From Clostridia bacterium (GTDB lineage Bacteria > Bacillota > Clostridia > Oscillospirales > CAG-272): DNA of 40,618 nt. Positions within the stretch are counted from its first letter, which is position 1. Each line of letters begins with the position of its first letter. Below are positions 18,196 through 27,932 of this stretch, piece by piece. The translations under genes were made by a program, and so were the position numbers. The notes below the pieces were generated by a model. The model was not told the origin of the DNA, did no database searches, and saw only the letters and a list, made by a program, of their open reading frames with translations. The stretch covers positions 1 to 40,618 of the forward strand of contig JAFVZV010000120.1 of assembly GCA_017507985.1 (NCBI GenBank). Reading direction: 5' to 3'.

Positions 18196-19474
18196 CGAAT
18201 TCACCGTCGATGAAAACAACAGCTACTACACGGCTGTTGACGGTTTACTTGTCGGACAGAGCGGCAGAAAGCTGATTGCAGTTCCTGCGGGACGAGAGGG
18301 AAGTCTGATCGTTCCTGAAGGCATCGAAGTCATAGGCTTTGGTGCGTTTGAAGATAGTAAACTTTCTGAGATCCAGTTCCTTGATAATGCGAATATTCTG
18401 TCCTTTGGCTATCGCGCGTTCTATAATGCGAAAAACATTACGGAAATGCACATTCCTGCCAGCGTGGTTGCTATTGACTACTATGCATTTGCCAATTGTA
18501 CTGCTCTTGAAACAGTAACTTTCGCAGATGGCAGCGGTCTGAACGGCGTTTACGAGGGAGCATTCTACGGCTGCAAGAATCTGTCCGAGATTCAACTGCC
18601 CGATGGCATTGACGAGATCTCCGACTTTGCCTTCTACGGCTGCCGTAAGCTGACCAAGCTTCCTGTCAGCGAAACCAGCGGAATTAAGGGCATCTATAGC
18701 TACGCCATGGCGTATTCCGGCCTTGGCGGTGAGTTCACCACTCCTGCAACTCTTTACGATATTGGTGATTATGCTTTCCTTGGTACAAGAGTTACTGAAG
18801 TTATCATTACTGATACAAACGTAAAGGATCTTATTATCGGCATTGGCGCATTTGAGGAGTGCAACGTCCTTGAAGAGATTACACTGCCGTTTATTGGTGC
18901 GTCCTTCGAGAATCCTGATATTACTTGGTTTGGTTATATCTTTGGTGCGGGTGCATGGGAGGCTAATAGCGTCTACTTGCCAGAAAGTTTGAAGAAGGTT
19001 ACCATTACCGAGGGGATTACATTTGTTGGCGAAGGTGCCTTTTATAAAATCAGTTCCATCGAAGAAATTGAACTTCCTCATAGCATTACCAAGTTGTGTC
19101 ATTGGGCTTTCTTTGGATGTAAATCAAAGCATGAACTGACTAACGAGATATCCATTGACGATAAGGTTCTTCGCTGGGGCACGTTTGGAGAGGGTATATC
19201 CGGACATTTAACGCTGGCGGAAGGTATAACTGAAATATCTGATAGTGTATTTTATAGATGTTACGGTCTTGTTAGCATTACACTTCCCAACGGCATAACA
19301 CGAATTGACGGTTTTTATGAATCAGGATTAAGAGAAATTGTAATAACGGAAGGTGTAACGCATATCGCATCAAACGCATTTGCGCACTGTGCGTCGTTGA
19401 TCTCTGTTACATTACCATCTACTCTTGTAAGCATTGACACAGGTGCATTTGATTATTGTAAATCGCTATATACA

Positions 19475-19801
19475 ATAATCAATAATAGCAACCTTAATAT
19501 AACTTTTGGAACGACTGATAACGGATGCATTGGCCAATATGCAGAATTGATTATTGACAAATATGGGAACAAGCATTATAAAAAGGTCGATACGGAATAT
19601 ATCGATACCACAGATGGATTTAGATTTGTATACCAAAATGGGGAATATCAACTGATTGCCTATTTGGGCAAGGAAGCCACTGTGAGATTGCCAAAGGATA
19701 TAAACGGAAATAATTATAGTATAAAAAACCCTTCTGGTTTACGACATGTCATTATTCCGGGAGAATTAATCGAGATTAATGATCAAGCATTTCAAAGATG
19801 T
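19475..19801 (+). repeat. Internal module copy 1 (109 codons)
   Basis: Encodes a segment beginning NNSNL and containing YQLIAYLG and LPKDINGN. It is related along its full length, without gaps, to 20810-21136. It separates blocks of LRR_5 repeats. Confidence 0.8.
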
Positions 19802-20809
19802 CAGAGTCTTTTGAGTGTTACTATCGAAGAGGGCGTGAAAAGTATAGGTGAAAAAGCATTCAGTAATTGTGCGTCGTTAACAACTGTCATACTGCCGGAC
19901 AGCGTCACTGATATAGGAGAGTGGATGTTTAGCGATTGTAGTTCACTTAAGTGCGTGCTTCTTTCGGGTTCATTGAAAACTATTCCGGTGAATGCGTTTA
20001 TTCGATGCTACAGCCTTGAGAATATCTCAATTCCCCCAAGTGTTACTAAGATTGATTCGCAGGCATTTAAGGAGTGTAACAGTCTTGTTGAAGTCAATCT
20101 CCCTGAAAAACTTACGACAATTGGAGTCGGCGCTTTTGAGAACTGTGGTTTGACAAAAATCAAAATCCCGAATAGCGTAAAGCAAATAAATCTTGGTGCA
20201 TTTAAGGGTTGTGACAATCTTGTCCTTATGTTTAATGATGACAATCCAAATTTCCAAGTAAAGGATGGAATAGTATATAACAAGGATATGACGAGTTTTG
20301 TCTATATTCCTTTATGGATTACCAGCGTTGAAATCCCTAAAACAATAACCGATGTTTCGTACACATTTGCTAATCATCCGAATCTTCAAACGGTAACATT
20401 CGAACAAGGAGGAAAGTTGACTAAAATTGGTTCTCAAGCTTTTGAAGGATGTGAAAAACTTGTTCAAATAACACTTCCGGATAACATTACAACAATTGGA
20501 TATGCTGCATTTAGTAGGTGCATTAGTTTGAAGAAAATCAAAATCCCAACGAGTGTAACAATGATTGAACCTTCTGCGTTTAACAGTTGTGAAAAATTAG
20601 CAAAAATTGATATTCCAACGAACATTACAACAATTTATTCCTCTACTTTTTCATACTGTCGATCACTGACCGACATCATTCTTCCAGAGAATTTGAAACA
20701 TATTCAACTCAATGCTTTCTGGCACAGTGGTGTTACAAATCTTAGTATCCCCGCAGGCGTACAAACAATAGAGGAGCGTGCATTCGAAGGTTGCGATAAT
20801 TTATATTTT

Positions 20810-21136
20810 ATAACTAACAATAGCAATCTTCCGCTGACTCCCGGAAGTAATGACCATGGAGCGATTGCGGCTGCTGCGGTATGTATCACAGATAAAAATG
20901 GTAATAGAATATGGAGAAAAGACGATGCGACTTATATTGAAACTGAAGATCAATTCCTTTTCAAATGCAAGGGCGGCGCATATCAGTTGCTCGCCTATCT
21001 CGGTAACAAAGAAACGGTTACATTACCCTTGGATATCAATGGAAACCCGTATTCTATTTATCACATGACCGGTGTCAAGAATGTTATTATACCATATGGA
21101 ATTACAAGCATAGATGAGGCAGCGTTTTATCGTTGT
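20810..21136 (+). repeat. Internal module copy 2 (109 codons)
   Basis: Second copy of the NNSNL...YQLLAYLG...LPLDINGN module, exactly the same length as 19475-19801, pointing to an in-frame duplication of module plus LRR block. Confidence 0.8.
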
Positions 21137-22665
21137 GCTACTTTGAATAGCATTGAAATTCCGGAAAGCGTTTTGAGTATTGGTAGCAATGCTTTCTGCC
21201 AGTGCACTAATTTGACTGAAATCGTGATCCCACAAAGTGTCCGTAGTATAGGCAATGCGGCATTTTCCGGAAGTGGCTTGTTGAGTATATCGCTTCCCCA
21301 AAATATTACTCGGATTGAGAACAGCGCTTTTTCTGATACAGATTTCTATAATGACCCCGATAACTGGGAAAACGGTATTTTGTACATAGATGACTATCTA
21401 ATTTGTGTTTCCCAAAATGTCGAATATTTTGAACTTAAAGAAGGCACTAAACTTGTGGCAGGAGGTGCGTATTATCGCTGTTATAAACTGAAAATAGCAT
21501 ACGTCTTCGGTGATATTGATTTCGCTTATTATGATCTAACGAATTTGGAAACATTAGTTGTTTTCGAACTACCCCGGCGGATAAGTTCTTATTTTGAAGA
21601 AGTTCCATTGACACTTAAAAATATTATTCTGAAAAAAGGGATTACAATGAATTCTTCTGCTTTCAACGCCATAACGAATGTTTGTATATGGAGTGAAGAC
21701 AATGAACGGGATACTCTATGGGACGAGAACTATCCAAATTGGAACAACGGTAATCGTGTTGTCTATGGGAACAGTTGGATATGGGCGAATTTCTATGATG
21801 ATACAAGAGAAATGAAAAGCAAAAAAATATATACGACGACTCAAATCGTTCGCGTTCCGTGGCTGGATGATTATCAAATGGGCGACTATATGTATACCTT
21901 CCAAGGCTTTGACATCGATGGCGATGGCGCAATGGATAATGTTCCAGCAACATCACAAATCAATGTCGTTGGATATGCAGTATATAGTAAGGAATCCATT
22001 TGCAACTGGTATGGTCATGAATATAATAAGTGGACTGAGACGAAGAGGCCCACATGCACCGAAGTTGGTGAGGAGCGTCATGATTGTGAACGTTGCGAGC
22101 ATTTTGAGACTCGCGAGGTCAAGGCACTTGGCCATGCTACGGTTCAGCATGATGCCAAGGACGCAGCTTGTACAGGAATCGGCTGGTACGCATATAAGAC
22201 CTGCTCTCGTTGCGATTACACGACTTATGTCGAGATTCCTGCAAAGGGTCATAGCCATAATGCTGTTGTAATGAATCCGACATGTACCGAACGGGGCTAC
22301 ACCATCCACGCCTGCCACTGCGGGGATGCCTACGTTGACTCCTATGTTGATGCCCTCGACCATAAGTTTGGCGAGTGGGTAGAAACCAAGGCTCCTACTT
22401 GTACCGAGGTCGGCGAGGACCGCAAAGATTGCGAAGCTTGTGACCACTTCGAGACTCGTGAGATACCAATCGTCGATCACGCAGATGACGATGCGAATGG
22501 CACTTGCGATATGTGCGGCAAGCGCATGGCATCCGAAGAGGAGCCGTCCGGCGGCTGCCTCTCTGTGTTGACGATTTCGTCGTATTCGGTGCTGGTAATG
22601 GCTGCGTTCAGCTTTTTGGCTGTTTTCAAAAAGAAAAAAGACTAAAGCGAAAAAAGTAAAAGATC

Positions 22666-22707
22666 AAGCCCACGAATGCCATTTGGTGCTCGTGGGCTTA
22701 CTCTTTT
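22666..22707 (+). terminator. Terminator of the giant surface-protein gene
   Basis: Stem AAGCCCACGA (22666-22675) and TCGTGGGCTT (22690-22699) with a 14-nt loop that may pair further (GCC/GGT), followed by ACTCTTTTT. Confidence 0.8.
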
Positions 22708-22912
22708 TATGTTTTTTAAATAGCAGTTTTGCAAAATACTAGTTATCAGAGCTTTGGAAGAGTTGCTGTTATTTTCTTGCACTTTTTTCGCGAGATTTCG
22801 GCATAAAATTTTGTCAAAATCTGGGGAGAGGAATAGAATGATAGAGAAGGGGAGTCCGTGTGCCGTATGGCTACGGTCGCTCCATTCAAATTTAATCAAG
22901 GAGGATATTACC

Positions 22913-23752
22913 ATGGCAGAAAACAAATTCTCGTGCGCTACTTCGCCCGGTAGCGGACGCGAAATGGTCTGTATTGAGACCAACCGCATTCTGGATTCCT
23001 GCCGCGACCGTGACTGCTTTGAAAACGTACGGGTGTTTTTGACCGATTTCGGCAATGAGATTCTGGAGCGCACCGGTAGCATCCGCGTCAAGCGCGCCAC
23101 GATTTGCTGGACGTCCATCCATATTGACCCGGTACAGTTTAACCGCGGTTTCTATTCGGTCAACATCCGTTTTTATGTCAAATTGGACTTCGAAGCTTGC
23201 GTAGGCGGTGGCAGAAGCCAGGACTTTGATGGTGTTGCTGTACTGGAAAAGCATGTCATTCTCTATGGCAGTGAGAGCAATGTAAACATTTTTAAGAGCA
23301 ACCCTGACGCATCTGATTTTTGCGCTGAACCCGGCCCGTGTGGACAGAGCCGAAACGTACCGATCGCGGTGGTGGAGGTCGTTGATCCCATCGTTTTGAA
23401 CACACACATTTACGAAAAAGAGAATGATTGCTGCTGTTGCTGCTGTTGTTGCGAGATTCCCGATCAAGTTGCAGGGCGCATGAGCGGATCGCTTGTCGAA
23501 CGCGACGTGAGCCGTTATCTTGCTGTATCGCTCGGCATTTTCTCGGTCGTTCGTATTGTTCGTCCTGCTCAGTATCTCATTCAGGCAACTGAGTACTGCG
23601 TACCAGATAAGGAATGCGTGGAGCCTTGCGACGACGATCCCTGTGCAATGTTCCGCCGTATGGCGTTCCCCGTGGGGGAATTTTGCCCGCCCGGTATGCC
23701 GCACGGACAGTTGCGCGGAAGCGATAACGATCGAAATCGTTGCGGCTGTTGA
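22913..23752 (+). CDS. Conserved cysteine-rich clostridial protein, function unknown
   Basis: 279 residues, beginning ENKFSCATSPGSGREMVC. I recognise it as resembling a hypothetical protein conserved in Clostridia, but I know of no assigned function. It has no signal peptide or membrane segment. Cysteines are spread throughout (for example CRDRDCF), with a run of eight consecutive cysteines at 23429-23452 in the centre and a C-terminal NRCGC. The two halves flanking the Cys run look beta-rich and share similar elements (VRVFLTDFGNEI, VVRIVRPAQYL). The start at 22913 is set by AAGGAGG about 17 nt upstream of it and by the family-like N-terminus; the frame is open to 22754 without similarity. 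It is monocistronic, with its own terminator. Metal binding or a disulfide-linked spore or surface structure are possible, unproven roles. Confidence 0.8.
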   Translation: MAENKFSCATSPGSGREMVCIETNRILDSCRDRDCFENVRVFLTDFGNEILERTGSIRVKRATICWTSIHIDPVQFNRGFYSVNIRFYVKLDFEACVGGGRSQDFDGVAVLEKHVILYGSESNVNIFKSNPDASDFCAEPGPCGQSRNVPIAVVEVVDPIVLNTHIYEKENDCCCCCCCCEIPDQVAGRMSGSLVERDVSRYLAVSLGIFSVVRIVRPAQYLIQATEYCVPDKECVEPCDDDPCAMFRRMAFPVGEFCPPGMPHGQLRGSDNDRNRCGC

Positions 23753-23762
23753 ATCAATATCC

Positions 23763-23792
23763 AAAATGGGAAGCGAGAGCTTCCCATTTTTT
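23763..23792 (+). terminator. Terminator after the Cys-rich gene
   Basis: Perfect 12-bp stem AAAATGGGAAGC / GCTTCCCATTTT with a GAGA tetraloop and following Ts, directly downstream of the stop at 23752. Confidence 0.85.
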
Positions 23793-23826
23793 GTTGCGTT
23801 CGTCAAAAGGAAATTGGTATGAATGG

Positions 23827-23855
23827 TTGACAATCCCATTGTTTTGTGGTATACT
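23827..23855 (+). promoter_or_regulatory. Consensus sigma-A promoter of the citrate synthase operon
   Basis: TTGACA (23827-23832), 17-bp spacer, TATACT (23850-23855), about 40 bp before the Re-citrate synthase start. A near-consensus promoter like this would be strong unless repressed. Confidence 0.88.
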
Positions 23856-23873
23856 TGTATACAATTATACAAG
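23854..23873. promoter_or_regulatory. Perfect palindrome, likely GntR operator
   Basis: CTTGTATA-CAAT-TATACAAG, an 8-bp perfect inverted repeat with a 4-bp spacer. It contains TTGTATACAA (itself palindromic) and overlaps the end of the -10 and the transcription start. GTATAC also occurs 8 bp upstream, within the -10. Position and symmetry fit repression by a dimeric FCD-type GntR protein, and one is encoded in this operon. Confidence 0.7.
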
Positions 23874-23895
23874 ATATCGAAAAGGAGATCCCGAT

Positions 23896-25293
23896 ATGAT
23901 CGAAATTTCTGACAAGACAAATCTGCTCGAGCAAAAATCCTACCGTTACCAATTACAAGACGTGGCAGAGCCCAATCTTTACAGGGAAGTTTATCCGTAC
24001 GATGAAGTACCCAAGATGACCTTTAACCATCGTCGTGTGCCGATCAATATGCCCAAAGAAATTTGGATCACCGATACTTCTATGCGTGACGGTCAGCAAT
24101 CGGTTGAACCGTATACGGTCAAGCAGATCGTGGATCTCTACAAGCTGCTTTCGCGCTTGGGCGGTCCTAAGGGTATCATCCGCCAGACTGAATTTTTCAT
24201 TTACAGCAAAAAGGACATTGAAGCACTGGAGTCCTGCCGCGCGCTTGGCTTGAAATTCCCGGAGATCACAACGTGGATCCGCGCCAATCGTGAGGATTTC
24301 AAGCTGGTTAAGAGCTTAGATATCAAGGAGACTGGTATTCTCGTCAGTGCGTCCGACTATCATATCTTCAAAAAGATGAAAATGACGCGTTCGCAGGCGA
24401 TGAATTATTACCTCCAAACGGTGTCGGATGCCTTTGAAGCAGGTGTTATTCCGCGTTGCCACTTGGAGGATATCACACGTGCCGATTTCTACGGCTTTGT
24501 CGTTCCGTTCGTGAATGAGCTCATGAAAATGAGCCGCGACGCAGGTATCCCCGTCAAGATCCGTGCTTGCGATACCATGGGCTATGGGGTTCCGTTGCCT
24601 GAGGTCGCGCTACCTCGAAGCGTCCCCGGCATCATCTACGGTCTGCAACACTATGCAGACGTTCCCAGTGAGCAGCTCGAATGGCACGGCCACAACGACT
24701 TCTACAAGGCTGTCAGCAATGCTTCCACCGCATGGCTGTACGGTGCGAGTGCGGTCAACTGTTCGTTGCTCGGTATTGGTGAGCGTACGGGTAATATTCC
24801 CGTCGAGGCGATGGTCTTTGAATATGCGTCCATGCGCGGCACACTGGACGGTATGGATCCAACTGCGATTACTGAAATTGCCTACTATTTCAGAGATGAA
24901 ATGGGCTACCGAATTCCCGAAACAACACCGTTTGTTGGTCGTAACTTCAACGTGACTCGTGCGGGTATCCATGCGGACGGGCTGATGAAAGACGAGGAAA
25001 TCTACAACATCTTCAATACCAAAAAACTGCTTAATCGCGACGCAAGTGTCATGGTGACCAAGACTTCGGGACTGGCAGGTATCGCGTATTGGATCAATTC
25101 CAACTATCAGCTCGAGGGTGACAGAAAGCTTGACAAGCACGATCCGTTGGTTATTGCCATGAAAGCATGGGTCGATCAAGAATATGAGGACGGACGTATT
25201 ACTGTGCTGTCCAATCATGAGTTGGAAGAGAAGATCGCAGAGCTTTCCGATTATCAATTGATACATCCTCATTCCCCCAAGCAAAATGACTGA
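23896..25293 (+). CDS. Re-type citrate synthase (isopropylmalate-synthase family)
   Basis: Predicted to condense oxaloacetate and acetyl-CoA to citrate with Re-face stereochemistry, as known for the Clostridium kluyveri enzyme. The 465-residue protein belongs to the DRE-TIM/HMGL-like family: TDTSMRDGQQS near residue 57 (metal-binding Asp), CHLEDITRADFYG, EWHGHNDFYKAVSNA (metal-binding His pair) and NCSLLGIGERTGN. It lacks the C-terminal LeuA allosteric domain. No ordinary Si-citrate synthase is seen nearby, and aconitase and isocitrate dehydrogenase genes follow in the same operon, which argues for citrate rather than isopropylmalate, homocitrate or citramalate. The start at 23896 follows AAAGGAGA; the frame is open upstream across the promoter to 23740 and that part is not coding. 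Confidence 0.88.
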   Translation: MIEISDKTNLLEQKSYRYQLQDVAEPNLYREVYPYDEVPKMTFNHRRVPINMPKEIWITDTSMRDGQQSVEPYTVKQIVDLYKLLSRLGGPKGIIRQTEFFIYSKKDIEALESCRALGLKFPEITTWIRANREDFKLVKSLDIKETGILVSASDYHIFKKMKMTRSQAMNYYLQTVSDAFEAGVIPRCHLEDITRADFYGFVVPFVNELMKMSRDAGIPVKIRACDTMGYGVPLPEVALPRSVPGIIYGLQHYADVPSEQLEWHGHNDFYKAVSNASTAWLYGASAVNCSLLGIGERTGNIPVEAMVFEYASMRGTLDGMDPTAITEIAYYFRDEMGYRIPETTPFVGRNFNVTRAGIHADGLMKDEEIYNIFNTKKLLNRDASVMVTKTSGLAGIAYWINSNYQLEGDRKLDKHDPLVIAMKAWVDQEYEDGRITVLSNHELEEKIAELSDYQLIHPHSPKQND

Positions 25294-25325
25294 TTTCCCG
25301 TAAATAACAGAAACGGAGAAGAAAC

Positions 25326-25988
25326 ATGAACGGATCACGTGCCGATTTCGTATACGAAACATTGGAAAATGACATTCTCAGCGGTGTATACCCTCGCGGT
25401 GAAATTTTAACAGAGCTAAAGCTATGTGAGCGACTTGGCGTGAGCCGAACGCCCGTGCGCGAGGCTCTCAACCGTTTAAAGGAGCAACAGTTGGTCGAGG
25501 AAACTTCCTCGCATAGTGTAGTTGTTCGCGGCATCAGCGAACAGGATCTTATGGACATTTACGAGATCCGCTGTCGCATTGAAGGCTATGCCACGCGGCT
25601 GTGTGCCCAGCACATCACAGATGACCAACTTAATGAGCTACGTGAAATTGTGGCTTTGCAAGGGTTTTACACCGAGCGTGGCGGCGCAACCAATATTCGG
25701 GATACAGACAGTCGCTTCCACGAGCTGGTCTATCGCTATTGCGGCAGTCGGATTTTGGAGACAACCCTCTCGGAGCTGCACCATAAAGTACAGCGTTATC
25801 GCAAAATTTCAGTAGAGCATCCCGATCGTGCCCATATTGCTGTGAAAGAACACGCGGACATTTTGAGTGCTTTGGAGCAGCATGACGGTGATGAGGCAGA
25901 GCGGCTGACCGTGTTACACATAGAAAATGCAAAAAAATGTATCGTTCTTGCCACCGCACAGGCGGCGAAAGACAAAAACAAGGAGTAA
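25326..25988 (+). CDS. GntR family transcriptional regulator (FCD type)
   Basis: 220-residue DNA-binding regulator. Residues about 8-75 form the winged helix-turn-helix (DILSGVYPRGEILTE, LCERLGVSRTPVREALNRLK). Residues about 90-215 form the helical FCD effector domain (IYEIRCRIEGYATRLCA, DSRFHELVYRYCGS, EHADILSALEQHD), with His and Asp residues that often bind a metal and a carboxylate ligand. It sits between citrate synthase (32 bp upstream) and aconitase (5 bp downstream), so it is cotranscribed with the enzymes it probably controls. The palindrome at the operon promoter is the predicted binding site. The effector is unknown; citrate or another tricarboxylate is a reasonable guess. Confidence 0.9.
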   Translation: MNGSRADFVYETLENDILSGVYPRGEILTELKLCERLGVSRTPVREALNRLKEQQLVEETSSHSVVVRGISEQDLMDIYEIRCRIEGYATRLCAQHITDDQLNELREIVALQGFYTERGGATNIRDTDSRFHELVYRYCGSRILETTLSELHHKVQRYRKISVEHPDRAHIAVKEHADILSALEQHDGDEAERLTVLHIENAKKCIVLATAQAAKDKNKE

Positions 25989-25993
25989 AGATC

Positions 25994-27916
25994 ATGGGAT
26001 TGACAATCGCACAAAAAATCATCAAGGCGCATCTGGTCGAAGGTGAAATGATCGCCGGTCAGGAGATCGCCCTTCGCATGGATCAGACACTGACGCAGGA
26101 TGCAACGGGTACCATGGCATATCTGGAATTTGAAGCCATTGGTATTCCGCGTGTTCGCACCGAACTCAGTGTTGCATATATCGATCATAATACACTGCAG
26201 TCCGGTTTTGAAAATGCCGATGACCATCGTTACATTCAATCTGTTGCCAAAAAGCACGGTATTCGCTTTTCGCGTCCAGGTAACGGTATTTGCCATCAAG
26301 TCCATTTGGAACGCTTTGGCAAGCCGGGTAAGACGCTGATCGGATCGGACAGCCACACCCCTACAGGCGGCGGTATCGGCATGCTGGCGTTTGGCGCGGG
26401 CGGTATGGACGTGGCTGTAGCTATGGGCGGCGGTGCGTACTATATCACCATGCCCAAGATGATCAAGGTTAACCTGACAGGAAAGCTATCTCCTTGGGTA
26501 AGCGCCAAGGACGTTAGCTTGGAGATCTTACGTATCCTGTCTGTCAAGGGCGGTGTCGGTTATATCATCGAGTGGGGCGGAGAAGGGGTCAGCACGCTGT
26601 CTGTCCCTGAGAGAGCCACTATTACGAATATGGGAACTGAACTTGGCGCGACGACCTCTATTTTCCCCTCTGACGAAGTCACGCGTGCTTTCCTTGCCGC
26701 ACAAGGCAGAGAAGAGGACTACATTGCTCTTTCCAGCGACCCTGATGCGGTGTATGACCGTGTAATTGATATCAACTTGTCCGAGCTTGAGCCTCTGCTT
26801 GCTTGCCCGCACAGCCCAGATAACATCAAATCGGCACGTGAGCTGTCGCATATCAAGGTCGATCAGGTCTGTATCGGCTCTTGCACCAATTCTTCGTTGC
26901 GCGATATGTTGCGTGTGGCTGCCATTCTCAAAGGCAAAAAGATCGACGATTCGGTCAGCCTTTCCGTCTCTCCCGGCTCCAAGCAGGTGTTGACTATGCT
27001 GGCTGACTGCGGTGCGCTGTCTGATATCATCGCTTCCGGTGCACGTGTACTGGAGTGTGCTTGCGGTCCTTGCATCGGCATGGGATTTTCGCCCAATTCC
27101 GCGGGCGTTTCACTGCGTACCTTCAACCGTAACTTTGAGGGACGAAGCGGCACGCGTGACGGTCAGGTTTATCTCGTATCTCCCGAAGTGGCCGCCGTTG
27201 CCGCGTTGACGGGCTATATCACCGATCCTCGTACGATGGGTGATTACCCTGAGATTACCATGCCCGAAGAATTCCTTATTAACGATACCGCTGTTCTTTT
27301 GCCGGCAGACGAGGCTGAGGCCGTCGACGTTGAGATCCTGCGCGGACCGAACATCAAGCCTTTGCCCGATGCATATCCGCTGACGGATACCATCAAAGCT
27401 CCGCTGACACTCAAGGTTGGTGACAATATCACGACCGACCATATTATGCCTGCCGGTGCAAAGATCCTGCCGTATCGTTCCAATATTCCGTATCTTTCCA
27501 AGTTCTGCTTTGCCGTTTGTGATGAGAGCTTTTCAGAACGTGCCAAGGCAGCAGGTAACTCCATTATTGTCGGCGGTGTCAATTATGGACAGGGATCGTC
27601 GCGTGAGCACGCGGCGCTTGTGCCGCTGTACCTCGGCGTTCGTGCCGTTGTTGCCAAGAGCTTTGCACGCATCCACGTGGCCAATCTGATCAACGCAGGC
27701 ATTCTGCCGCTGACCTTCGCTAATCCTGAGGATTACGACAAGGTAACGCAGGGTGATGAGCTTGAAATGACAGGCTTGATTGAAGCACTCGATACAGGAA
27801 AAGCAACGCTGAAGAATTTGACGAGCGGTGTCGAGATTGCGTTGGTATGCCAGTTCTCACAGCGTCAAAAGGACATGCTGCTCGCAGGCGGTCTGCTCAA
27901 ATATACCGCAAAATAA
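25994..27916 (+). CDS. Aconitate hydratase (Aquifex-type)
   Basis: Isomerises citrate to isocitrate using a [4Fe-4S] cluster. The 640-residue length is shorter than AcnA or AcnB (near 900 and 860) and fits the Aquifex-type subfamily, a fused LeuC-LeuD arrangement. Cluster cysteines are in IGSCTNSSL and [31 protein letters not shown] is the substrate loop. The C-terminal swivelling domain carries [12 protein letters not shown] and [13 protein letters not shown]. The ATG at 25994 follows AGGAG; the in-frame extension to 25937 overlaps the GntR gene. IDH follows 16 bp downstream. Confidence 0.94.
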   Translation: MGLTIAQKIIKAHLVEGEMIAGQEIALRMDQTLTQDATGTMAYLEFEAIGIPRVRTELSVAYIDHNTLQSGFENADDHRYIQSVAKKHGIRFSRPGNGICHQVHLERFGKPGKTLIGSDSHTPTGGGIGMLAFGAGGMDVAVAMGGGAYYITMPKMIKVNLTGKLSPWVSAKDVSLEILRILSVKGGVGYIIEWGGEGVSTLSVPERATITNMGTELGATTSIFPSDEVTRAFLAAQGREEDYIALSSDPDAVYDRVIDINLSELEPLLACPHSPDNIKSARELSHIKVDQVCIGSCTNSSLRDMLRVAAILKGKKIDDSVSLSVSPGSKQVLTMLADCGALSDIIASGARVLECACGPCIGMGFSPNSAGVSLRTFNRNFEGRSGTRDGQVYLVSPEVAAVAALTGYITDPRTMGDYPEITMPEEFLINDTAVLLPADEAEAVDVEILRGPNIKPLPDAYPLTDTIKAPLTLKVGDNITTDHIMPAGAKILPYRSNIPYLSKFCFAVCDESFSERAKAAGNSIIVGGVNYGQGSSREHAALVPLYLGVRAVVAKSFARIHVANLINAGILPLTFANPEDYDKVTQGDELEMTGLIEALDTGKATLKNLTSGVEIALVCQFSQRQKDMLLAGGLLKYTAK

Positions 27917-27932
27917 CGGAAGGAGAAACATC

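Larger units (their letters stand above)
18191..22645 (+). pseudogene. C-terminal part of the giant LRR_5 surface protein (frameshifted continuation)
   Basis: About 1484 residues continuing the LRR_5 array of the upstream frame; almost certainly the second half of one gene rather than a separate one, since the nominal start is a TTG inside a repeat with no Shine-Dalgarno. It holds many more LRR_5 repeats, two related 109-residue non-LRR modules (19475-19801 and 20810-21136), and then about 150 residues of Cys/His repeats (PTCTEVGEDRKDCEACDHFE type). It ends in a Ser/Gly-Gly linker, one hydrophobic segment (LTISSYSVLVMAAFSFLAVF) and KKKKD, a stop-transfer anchor without LPXTG. If the frameshift is a sequence error, the whole protein spans the wall with the protease domain N-terminal. 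If real, the locus makes a truncated, unanchored protease. Confidence 0.8.

Noticed and set aside
15400..21350. Repetitive DNA that might be mistaken for a CRISPR array or satellite
   Set aside because: The periodicity is about 69 bp in coding sequence, is degenerate at DNA level and follows the LRR_5 protein repeat in frame; there are no constant repeats with unique spacers.
22740..22912. Sporulation sigma-factor promoter before the Cys-rich gene
   Set aside because: AC and CATA-like elements near 22780-22805 exist, but the spacing (about 19 bp) does not fit a sigma-K or sigma-E consensus, so no promoter is called.
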